Position numbers and translations under genes: made by a program. A model generated the notes under the pieces. That model saw only the letters and a program-made list of their open reading frames with translations. It was not told the origin of the DNA and made no database searches. Positions 15,741-22,514 of a DNA stretch of 32,716 bases are shown piece by piece (position 1 is the first letter of the stretch; the number at the start of each line of letters is the position of its first letter). The DNA lies in NCBI GenBank assembly GCA_028278335.1, contig JANQEN010000131.1:1-32716 (forward strand), in the 5' to 3' direction. Source of the stretch: Chitinivibrionales bacterium (GTDB taxonomy: Bacteria; Fibrobacterota; Chitinivibrionia; Chitinivibrionales; JANQEN01).

Positions 15741-16862
15741 ATGAAAAATCTCATTTTAATCCTTATGCTACTTGGTATTATGGTACCAAAGGTGGCTTTT
15801 TCAGAGTCAACCCATGAACAAAGTGATAGTGAGCATGAAGAGTACTGTGAAGATTGCGAAGAGAGAGACTGTGATGAAGAGGGCGAGTACCATGATAATT
15901 GCAGACCCTGTTATGATAGTCGCTATCCATGCAATGTTGATGAATTTATTGTTGGTAATAGAATCTATCGCTGGGTGGAACTTCCCTCTGGACGAAGGGT
16001 GCTAAGATGTCGGCTTATCTATCATGATGCAAGCTTTGGTGTCTATTTTGGTTCCTGGGAACCAGCCATTTTCTTTAATTGGTATGACTACTATCCCTCC
16101 TACTTTACCTATTGCCCAGTATTGGGAGTACACTATTATAATCATCCCTACTATGTGCATCATTATCGCCATGTACATCGATATGTCTACCACCATGTGT
16201 ATTGGCCCCATAGACATCATTGGCATCACTATCGCGTATCATGGCACTGGAGACCCTGGGTACATTGGAAGCCGTGGCATTACAAACATCGTCATCAATG
16301 GCAGAGGGTGCACCACCATAAGCATAGGGGTTACCATACTTACAAACCTCATAATAGGCATCCTGGAAGAGTGAAGAAACACCATGTTCATAGGGTGCAT
16401 AGGCCTCACAATAATCGTAAACACTATATACACAAGAGCACTCCTCACAAGACCAAATTAAAGAAAGTGTATAACACCAGGAAACCAAAACAACACTTTT
16501 ATGCAAAAAGCAAAGCTCCAGTAAAAGCAAAACAAAATCTTCAAAAAAGGCCGGTGACAAAAGTAAAAAAGGCAAAATCAATCTCCCCTAGCCGCGTGGC
16601 TCCTCAGGTAATACCGCAAAGGAGCAAGCAGGTACAAAAAGCTAAGGGTAACAATTACCGAACTGCAACATCTAAAAGCAAATCATATAGTAAGTCGAAA
16701 TCGTATATTTCTCAAAGTAAAAAACCAAAGGCCTCTTATAAACCAAAAAGTTCCATACATAAGGCAAAACATCGACCTGCAGCCACGGTAGCAAGAAAAC
16801 CTGCAGCTAATAGAGCAGCACCAGCTAACAGTCGAAGTAAAATTGTTCGAAAGAAAAGGTAA
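15741..16862 (+). CDS. Secreted low-complexity protein: acidic/Cys, His/Tyr/Trp, then Lys-rich
   Basis: 373 residues with no family recognised. A signal peptide (about 1-23) ends near KVAFS. Mature segment 1 (about 24-65) is acidic with many Cys (CEDCEERDC, CRPC). A short ordered-looking part follows (about 66-115, VGNRIYRWVELPSGRRVLRCRL). About 116-225 is dominated by His, Tyr, Trp and Arg (YYVHHYRHVHRYVYHHVYW). About 226-373 is Lys/Arg/Ser/Ala-rich and probably disordered. Composition suggests metal binding or a cationic envelope or matrix polymer. The ATG at 15741 follows GGGCGGA; an upstream in-frame start (15651) would bury the signal peptide. It ends in a strong terminator. It lies downstream of the sigma-54 activator but is not in its operon. 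Confidence 0.8.
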   Translation: MKNLILILMLLGIMVPKVAFSESTHEQSDSEHEEYCEDCEERDCDEEGEYHDNCRPCYDSRYPCNVDEFIVGNRIYRWVELPSGRRVLRCRLIYHDASFGVYFGSWEPAIFFNWYDYYPSYFTYCPVLGVHYYNHPYYVHHYRHVHRYVYHHVYWPHRHHWHHYRVSWHWRPWVHWKPWHYKHRHQWQRVHHHKHRGYHTYKPHNRHPGRVKKHHVHRVHRPHNNRKHYIHKSTPHKTKLKKVYNTRKPKQHFYAKSKAPVKAKQNLQKRPVTKVKKAKSISPSRVAPQVIPQRSKQVQKAKGNNYRTATSKSKSYSKSKSYISQSKKPKASYKPKSSIHKAKHRPAATVARKPAANRAAPANSRSKIVRKKR

Positions 16863-16894
16863 AATGGAAGAATTTGATAGATCTCATAAAATGT

Positions 16895-16924
16895 ACCCTG
16901 TAGCTTATTGGCTACAGGGTTTTT
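16895..16924 (+). terminator. Strong Rho-independent terminator
   Basis: CCCTGTAGC (16896-16904), loop TTATTG, GCTACAGGG (16911-16919) and five T residues; the stem is perfect. It ends the secreted-protein transcript. Confidence 0.92.
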
Positions 16925-16953
16925 CAGAAAAACATTTATTACCTACTGTAATA

Positions 16954-16982
16954 TTGACAGGAGATTTTTAAGACGGTATCTT
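16954..16982 (+). promoter_or_regulatory. Sigma-70-type promoter for the small Lys-rich protein
   Basis: Consensus TTGACA (16954-16959), a 17-base spacer, and TATCTT (16977-16982). It lies just after the preceding terminator, giving an independent transcript with a leader of about 30 bases. Confidence 0.65.
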
Positions 16983-17021
16983 ATATATACAAATAAAAAG
17001 ATATGGCATGAGGTGATTCCT

Positions 17022-17321
17022 ATGAATTATATAAATGTATCCAAATTGATTAGAACCGTTATTTTTGGCCTGTTGCTTATTGCTGTTTCAGGACAGATAG
17101 AATTAGCTTCTGCTGGTAAAAAAAAGCCACCTAAATCAAACAAATATAAAAAACAGGTAATTATAAAAAACAATAGCAATCAATCAACCAATGATTCTCC
17201 CGCACCCATTGTTGATGATACTCCTATTAACCCCAAAAATGTTAAAAAAGATACTGCAAGCGGAAGTAGCAGTGAACCTTCCTCGAATAAGAAAAAACCA
17301 CAAAAAAAGAAAAAGAAATAA
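17022..17321 (+). CDS. Small exported Lys-rich protein
   Basis: 99 residues, family not recognised. The N-terminal hydrophobic segment (about 8-27) ends in a typical signal-peptidase site (ELASAG). The mature part has a Lys-rich beginning (KKKPPKSNKYKK), a polar Asn/Ser/Asp/Pro middle and a Lys-rich end (KKKPQKKKKK). It is predicted disordered and strongly basic, like the C-terminal part of the larger secreted protein just upstream, so the two may act on the same polyanionic surface. GAGGTGA (17010-17016) five bases before the ATG fixes the start; a longer frame from 16908 would begin inside the terminator. Confidence 0.75.
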   Translation: MNYINVSKLIRTVIFGLLLIAVSGQIELASAGKKKPPKSNKYKKQVIIKNNSNQSTNDSPAPIVDDTPINPKNVKKDTASGSSSEPSSNKKKPQKKKKK

Positions 17322-17468
17322 TCCCATCGATTTAAGAGGAGTTTACAAAGAGTTCTTCTGAGACTTCCCTTTTATCTTCCATTTTTATCTATTTTATGAC
17401 TCTTGCCAATGCAACTTATGCATGCTGAAAGATTTTTAAGTATTCAACCACAATATTAAAGCTAATTT

Positions 17469-18821
17469 ATGCAACAACAATCGAAACAAGCTCTTCTCAC
17501 TGAAGGGTCAATAATAAAGACGTTACTCTCTTTATCAGGCCCAATGCTCATTGGCATTTTGTCAATGATGGCCTTCAACCTGATAGACACATATTTTATT
17601 GGACAGCTTGGCACAGTTTATCTTGCAGCAATTACGCTCACCTTTCCAGTCATCATGATCATAACGACCTTTACTATAGGTATTGGTGTTGGAGCACTGG
17701 CAACAATTTCACGAGCCTTAGGACAGGGAGACCAAGAACAGGTTAAACGGCTCACCACTGACTCATTAAGTCTTTCTCTCATGTTAGTGTGTCTTCTTAT
17801 TGGCATTGGCATGGTAACCATAGACCAGACCTTCATTCTTCTTGGTGCATCGGAGGAAACATTACCACTTGTTAAGGAGTACATGCATATATGGTACCCG
17901 GGAATGATTTTTGTAGTAATTCCCATGGTTGGCAACAATGCCATTCGGGCCACCGGTGACACTAAAATACCCAGTCTTATTATGCTGTTTGGTATGGTAC
18001 TTAATGCCATTTTAGACCCTATTTTTATTTTTGGTTTTGGCCCCATTCCTCGTCTTGAGCTTGCTGGTGCAGCAATTGCGACAGTTATTGCCCGCGCTCT
18101 AACACTCATTTTTTCTCTTTATATTTTATATAAACGGGAGAAAATGCTCACCTGGCCTTTTCCAAAACTTGCTATACTCTTCGATTCCTGGAAGAAGATT
18201 GTAAAAATTGGAATACCCGTTGCTTTTTCAAACACAACCATTCCGATTTCAATGGGTGTAGTAACAAGAATCATTTCTACGCTGGGCTCTTCTGCTGTTG
18301 CTGCCTTTGGGATTGTTACACGGGTTGAGGGATTTGGATTTGTTCTTATTTTTGCATTGTCAACTGGCCTTAGTCCCTTCATAGGGCAAAATATGGGAGC
18401 AGAAAAGGCTGATCGTGCTTGGAAAGGCACTGTGTACATCTGCTTATTTTCAGTGATTTGGGGACTTATCCTATTTTTAACTCTCTTATTAAGTGGAAAA
18501 TCTCTTGCATCGCTCTTTAATCAAAATAGTACTGTTGTATCCATTGCAGCTCTTTACTTTATGATTGTACCGATTAGCTATGGGCTTAAGGGTATCCATC
18601 AAATAGTCTGGACTTCTCTTAATGTATTGAATCGACCAATACAGGCATTTGGTCTTGAAATAATCCATGCAATGATACTCTACGTCCCACTAGCCTTGCT
18701 TGGCGCAAAACTATTTGGATTAATTGGTATTTTTTCTGCAGCACTATTGGCAAACATCTTGGGTGGGATTATTGCATGGACTTGGATTAAAAAGGTATTT
18801 AATAATGAGATGAAGGGTTAG
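17469..18821 (+). CDS. MATE family multidrug/Na+ (or H+) antiporter
   Basis: 450 residues with about 12 TM segments in two homologous halves, as in MatE. Typical features are LLSLSGPMLIGILSMMAFNLIDTYFIGQLG at the start (cut here by position: residues 20-49), NAIRATGDTKIP (about 158-169) and the equivalent second-half GLSPFIGQNMGA. It exports cationic drugs or metabolites in exchange for Na+ or H+. The substrate cannot be read from sequence. The ribosome binding site is weak and the gene appears monocistronic; a short TTTCAG/CTGAAA hairpin follows the stop without a T-run. Confidence 0.93.
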   Translation: MQQQSKQALLTEGSIIKTLLSLSGPMLIGILSMMAFNLIDTYFIGQLGTVYLAAITLTFPVIMIITTFTIGIGVGALATISRALGQGDQEQVKRLTTDSLSLSLMLVCLLIGIGMVTIDQTFILLGASEETLPLVKEYMHIWYPGMIFVVIPMVGNNAIRATGDTKIPSLIMLFGMVLNAILDPIFIFGFGPIPRLELAGAAIATVIARALTLIFSLYILYKREKMLTWPFPKLAILFDSWKKIVKIGIPVAFSNTTIPISMGVVTRIISTLGSSAVAAFGIVTRVEGFGFVLIFALSTGLSPFIGQNMGAEKADRAWKGTVYICLFSVIWGLILFLTLLLSGKSLASLFNQNSTVVSIAALYFMIVPISYGLKGIHQIVWTSLNVLNRPIQAFGLEIIHAMILYVPLALLGAKLFGLIGIFSAALLANILGGIIAWTWIKKVFNNEMKG

Positions 18822-18889
18822 TTTCAGATTACGCTGAAAAGCAGTACACATAAGACTGACACTACTTCATAATCACAGACTATTACATT

Positions 18890-19447
18890 CTAATCTCTTC
18901 CGAAATCCAGAGACAATGATCCAGATTCATCCATGACAATTTCTGCCGAATAAAGCTTCCCATCCTTCTTTCTCTTGAATCCAGATATTTTTTTTGTTCG
19001 TTTGTTCAAGAGTAAGGCATGTAACTGCTCCTGAGAAAGCTCTTTTCCGCTGTATCTATTCCACAAAACATACCCACAGTCATGCTCATTAGAGCATTTA
19101 TACCCTCGTTCAAAGGAGCGCAATATGCCTTTACATTTGGGGCACTCATACTTTTCCTGATCTTTGAGTCTGATAGTAATCTTCCACTCTTTAGTTATCT
19201 CTAAGATCGCAGAAAATGTTTGACTACTACCTCGCTTATGAAAACCATCAATTAATCTGGTCTTTCCATTTTCTATTAATTCCTTTATAATGGATGGTGT
19301 TAAAACTTTTTGTCGAATCTCTCTAGGAATCCAGAAGGTGCATTTTTGATTTGAACAGTTGAGTCCGCGAGCAAATGTTTCCAATCTGCTTGAGCACTTT
19401 GGGCAGATCAGATTATTCGAATTTTCTTTTTGATTCATTGTATTCAT
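18890..19447 (-). CDS. Stand-alone protein with two topoisomerase-type zinc-ribbon repeats
   Basis: 185 residues built of two similar modules. Module 1 is a zinc ribbon (C15, C18, C31, C36) then LTPSIIKELIENGKTRLIDGF. Module 2 is a ribbon (C102, C105, C118, C124) then LSQEQLHALLLNKRTKKISGF. Each ribbon plus helix plus GF-beta unit resembles the repeats at the C-terminus of type IA topoisomerases, where they bind single-stranded DNA. No catalytic topoisomerase domain is present, and the frame is complete. It could be a single-stranded nucleic-acid binding protein, or a gene derived from a topoisomerase tail. The start has only a weak ribosome binding site. Confidence 0.75.
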   Translation of the reverse strand: MNTMNQKENSNNLICPKCSSRLETFARGLNCSNQKCTFWIPREIRQKVLTPSIIKELIENGKTRLIDGFHKRGSSQTFSAILEITKEWKITIRLKDQEKYECPKCKGILRSFERGYKCSNEHDCGYVLWNRYSGKELSQEQLHALLLNKRTKKISGFKRKKDGKLYSAEIVMDESGSLSLDFGRD

Positions 19448-19552
19448 CTTATCACACAGTGGTTATTTCAAGCAAATATAGTACTATCCCAAAAATGAAT
19501 GTATGCTTCAAAACATTTAAATCAAGAATAAGGATTTTTTTTATTTTTTCTC

Positions 19553-19677
19553 TTGAATTATCATTTTTTTAGCGATATACTTTATTTAGGACTTATAACT
19601 ACCGCCCCCTGCTTTTTTCAGCAAATGCTAATCGTCAAAAGAGAAGAGGCTCCCCTCCTTGCCTCTTCTTCTTTTTT
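19553..19677 (+). ncRNA. Candidate small RNA (promoter to terminator, no ORF)
   Basis: TTGAAT (19553-19558), a 17-base spacer and TATACT (19576-19581) form a good promoter. About 60 bases after the predicted start a strong terminator occurs: AGAAGAGGC (19642-19650), GCCTCTTCT (19661-19669), then a T-run. No plus-strand gene lies between, so the predicted transcript is about 90 bases (19588-19677). The internal CTG/CAG around a T-run (near 19610-19622) could form a small hairpin. I recognise no known RNA family. The strand is set by the terminator. Confidence 0.5.
19641..19677 (+). terminator. Rho-independent terminator in an intergenic region
   Basis: A nine-base perfect stem (AGAAGAGGC/GCCTCTTCT) with a ten-base loop and TCTTTTTTT. 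The nearest plus-strand gene upstream ends 800 bases earlier, with an oppositely oriented gene between. Confidence 0.85.
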
Positions 19678-19853
19678 TATGTAGGGAGTCTTTCCAATCT
19701 AATAAAATGAAGTTTTCTCCTATTTAATATGAATTAAATGATTTTGTAACACCCAATACAAAATTCCAGTGAAATTGGTATTATTTTTAAAATTAATTTT
19801 AGAGCACAATTTAAATTCTAATATGGAGAATAGAAAACTATTTTGAGGATCAA

Positions 19854-20600
19854 ATGATTCCAATCATTGCACATCGGGGCAATCATGACACATGTGAGGC
19901 CCCAGAAAATACGGAACAAGCTTTCAATGCGGCAGTTAATCTAGCCATTGACGGTATTGAACTGGACATTCAAAAAACGAAAGATAACCAGGTCGTTGTT
20001 TTTCATGACACAACCACCAAGAGACTCTCCAATTCAAATTTGACTATTTCCTCAAGCACCTATTCGCAATTAAAAAAAATCTCTCTTAACACAAATTCCT
20101 CTAATCCAAGGCAATCATTCCACATAGCCACACTAGGGGATGTTTTAAACCGACTTTCAAAAAAATCATTGATCTTTTGTGAGATAAAAAGTAACCACTC
20201 AATTGTACCTCCTCTCAAAGCGCTCGTCAAAGATCTTAATGTAAGTCCAAATCAACTCATATTCATTGGATTTTCCCATAGACCAATGACACAGGTTAAG
20301 CAAGCTCTACCAAGTTTTAAAACTTATTTGCTGTATAAAAATCCACCAACCTTCGAACAGATACAAACAGATGCACATCGCTGTAACATGGATGGTATTT
20401 CGATTCAGTTTTCCTCATTGTTAAAACCTAATTTTATTTCAGCAGTTCAAGCCATGAATCTATCTATTCACTCCTATTTAACCCCTAAATATGAAAACGA
20501 TGTTTGGGCTCATAAAATTGAATCCCTTTGTAAATTTGGCTTATCAAGTATCACTACGAATAGACCTTTATGGATAAAAAAGATTTTAACGAACGGGTAA
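19854..20600 (+). CDS. Glycerophosphodiester phosphodiesterase family protein
   Basis: 248 residues, cytoplasmic (no signal peptide). GDPD TIM-barrel motifs are in order: HRG (7-9), PENT (E18, N19), ELDIQ (E36, D38), HD (51-52) and CEIK (about 110-113). These cover the metal and catalytic residues for hydrolysing glycerophosphodiesters to glycerol-3-phosphate plus an alcohol, as in UgpQ. Some family members act on other phosphodiesters, so the substrate is not certain. GAGGA (19843-19847) precedes the ATG. The next gene starts seven bases after the stop. Confidence 0.9.
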   Translation: MIPIIAHRGNHDTCEAPENTEQAFNAAVNLAIDGIELDIQKTKDNQVVVFHDTTTKRLSNSNLTISSSTYSQLKKISLNTNSSNPRQSFHIATLGDVLNRLSKKSLIFCEIKSNHSIVPPLKALVKDLNVSPNQLIFIGFSHRPMTQVKQALPSFKTYLLYKNPPTFEQIQTDAHRCNMDGISIQFSSLLKPNFISAVQAMNLSIHSYLTPKYENDVWAHKIESLCKFGLSSITTNRPLWIKKILTNG

Positions 20601-20607
20601 TGGTATT

Positions 20608-21012
20608 ATGGGAAACTATGACGATCAAGATAAATTAATTCAAAACACACCGTCTCAAAAAGTTAGACCAACCCCATCTATTCCATCTTTGTATACGGAT
20701 CCTATAGAGGAGAATAGTACTCAAAAGAAAAAGAAACTGAAAAAACATAAAAAAAAGAGTGAAGCAAAAGACCATTTTACTGAGTTAACTCTTTCAGCAG
20801 ATCAATTAAATAAAGTGTTGGTTGCCAACAACATACCCTTTCGTTTCTGTGTTTATAGCGAAAATGATGAAGTGATGATTGACATAGCACGACTAAATAA
20901 AGAGGGTACCATTGACAGCATAGAACAAAAGAACATTACCCATGATGAGTTTCAAAAATGGGTCCAGGATATTGAAAAAGGCGAAGGACTTTTTTTCGAC
21001 CACAATGCTTAG
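20608..21012 (+). CDS. FlaG-like small protein with Lys-rich linker
   Basis: 134 residues. The first half is polar and disordered with a Lys stretch (about 39-50, KKKKLKKHKKK). The C-terminal half (about 58-134) has FRFCVYSENDEVMIDIAR, then DEFQKWVQDIEKGEGLFFDHNA. The order (beta strands, a short helix, and an end like GLLFDxxA) resembles FlaG-family proteins associated with flagellar filaments. No flagellar genes are nearby and the resemblance is short, so this is tentative. The stop TAG uses the TA that flanks the adjacent palindromic element. Confidence 0.55.
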   Translation: MGNYDDQDKLIQNTPSQKVRPTPSIPSLYTDPIEENSTQKKKKLKKHKKKSEAKDHFTELTLSADQLNKVLVANNIPFRFCVYSENDEVMIDIARLNKEGTIDSIEQKNITHDEFQKWVQDIEKGEGLFFDHNA

Positions 21013-21173
21013 AACTGCTTTCATAACTGTTTTCAAGGTAGACGAAGATGATTTTTTATCCTGACGAGACGCTTTTTGCTGACATACTGGGGAGTATGGC
21101 GAAAAAAAGCAACGAATTCAGGGTAAAAAAGCATCGAGTATCCCGACAGAACATAGTTATGAAAGCAGTTCTA
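21010..21173. mobile_element. MITE-like 164-bp palindrome flanked by TA
   Basis: TAGAACTGCTTTCATAACT (21010-21028) and its exact inverted copy (21155-21173) are the ends. Inside, nested pairs continue on nearly the same centre: ATG-TTTTTTA-CCTGA with its partner, CGCTTTTTGC with GCGAAAAAAAGC, and CATACT (21083-21088) with AGTATG (21093-21098). The whole element folds as one long interrupted hairpin and has no gene. TA at each outer edge fits a Tc1/mariner-IS630-type insertion, with terminal repeats starting GAACTG. No transposase is present in the window. Confidence 0.65.
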
Positions 21174-21183
21174 GAGTGTTTAG

Positions 21184-22368
21184 CTAAAGTACTGCTTCAA
21201 TTTCTACATCGTCCATATCTTCTAAATCAATAATAAAGGGATCAATTTTTTTATGAAACTTATTCTCATAGACAACAATAATTGGACGGGCCAGGTTGGA
21301 GGGATTATCCTTAACAACAGCGCCAAAATACCCTAAGTATCGAGCTGTAATAGTCTTAATTATTCGAACCCTTGTTCCCACTGGATACAAAGGTGTTATT
21401 TTTGAAAAGGTTAAAACAATATCAGAATTAAGTTTACTTTCGGCGCTTAGAAAAAGAACTTTCATGGCTTCGCGACGACTTATTTTGTATCCATAGGGCG
21501 AACGCCCCTCAACAAGAATGTCAAAATTGTCTGCCACCGCAACAATCTCTGCAAACCGATGAATTAACCCCTGGCCACCTAAGTTTTTTACCGGTGGCTT
21601 GTTTTCACCATTTAAGCCTAAGGGATAACCTGAGCTATCCTGGCATTCATGGTGCTGGTAAGCGACGCAAGCACTTGTCGCAGGAATAGTTGGATTATTT
21701 GATAGAATTACATTTCCATAGTAGGCATGTTTCTGAAATAAATTCATCTCCTCCCCTTGAAGGGGTTGCTTGGATGTCACAATTTGTCGTGGGATTGCAA
21801 CCAAGCCAATGTCGCTGTTTATTGCACCTAAAGCAAGTTGTTTCATTTCCTCCTGTGTAAAGTTATATTTCTTTGCAATACAGAGAGATAAGATTGTTAC
21901 CCGTAAAGCATGCTCAAATAAATAGGAAGCTTTCTTTTCCAATGAAGCCAGATTAACAACCACAGCAGGATTCTCCAATACTTCATCTATGATGGTACTA
22001 ACACACTCCATAAAACCAGAATTAGTAATATAGTCATTTATTTCATTTTTATTATAGGTGATAAGTTCTACAACTTTATCCTGACTATAATTCTTCATTT
22101 CTAAAATGGAATGAATGTTTTTCTCACTGGACACCAAGCGTGCAGCGATTTCTCTTTGTATCTGAGTTGAAATGATTGATTTTGGATCAATCTCTTCTGT
22201 ACCTTCAATCTCAATATATAGTGAGTCAATCCCGAGTTTTTTAAGTCGATGAATGTACCCTGCATTCAACTTTTGTCCAGCAGCAAGCATAAGCTCACCA
22301 TTGTTAAGCACAATTGATCGTGCTAAAATCATTTCTTCAGTAACAGCATCTATCGAGTAACGTACCAT
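21184..22368 (-). CDS. HD-GYP family protein with altered HD dyad
   Basis: 394 residues. The N-terminal domain (about 1-55, LARSIVLNNGELMLAAGQKL) is the one common before HD-GYP domains. The HD-GYP region (about 135-310) keeps H153, K213-H214, HH (239-240), SGYP (246-249) and ADNFD. The metal-binding HD dyad is S185-D186 (NSDIGLV, where active members have HDIGK). HD-GYP enzymes degrade cyclic-di-GMP; loss of the His suggests reduced, altered or absent catalysis, with a sensing or scaffold role possible. A C-terminal beta-rich extension (about 330-394) is unassigned. A TATAAT -10 (22415-22420, minus) lies upstream. Confidence 0.85.
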   Translation of the reverse strand: MVRYSIDAVTEEMILARSIVLNNGELMLAAGQKLNAGYIHRLKKLGIDSLYIEIEGTEEIDPKSIISTQIQREIAARLVSSEKNIHSILEMKNYSQDKVVELITYNKNEINDYITNSGFMECVSTIIDEVLENPAVVVNLASLEKKASYLFEHALRVTILSLCIAKKYNFTQEEMKQLALGAINSDIGLVAIPRQIVTSKQPLQGEEMNLFQKHAYYGNVILSNNPTIPATSACVAYQHHECQDSSGYPLGLNGENKPPVKNLGGQGLIHRFAEIVAVADNFDILVEGRSPYGYKISRREAMKVLFLSAESKLNSDIVLTFSKITPLYPVGTRVRIIKTITARYLGYFGAVVKDNPSNLARPIIVVYENKFHKKIDPFIIDLEDMDDVEIEAVL

Positions 22369-22465
22369 GACCTTAACTTTTCTAATATCGCTATACAGCT
22401 GTTCTTTTATATTGATTATACATTAATAGTCCTATGGAATACTACTGCAATGATGGTATAATTAA

Positions 22466-22495
22466 TTGACATTACATAAGATGCAACTGTAACAT
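22466..22495 (+). promoter_or_regulatory. Promoter for the glycan locus
   Basis: Consensus TTGACA (22466-22471), an 18-base spacer and TAACAT (22490-22495). The predicted start lies just before the ATG at 22515, so the leader is very short. Confidence 0.5.
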
Positions 22496-22514
22496 TGGTG
22501 ATTGATGGTTTGCC

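Noticed and set aside
16105..16581. 158-residue minus-strand frame opposite the His/Tyr-rich gene
   Set aside because: A shadow produced by the CAT/TAT-rich codons of the real gene; the plus strand has signal peptide, ribosome binding site and terminator.
17322..17400. Possible terminator after the small Lys-rich gene
   Set aside because: Only weak partial pairing; no convincing stem with T-run.
17607..17627. TGGCAC...TTGCA inside the MATE gene as a sigma-54 promoter
   Set aside because: The spacing between the two boxes is too long and it lies within a coding region.
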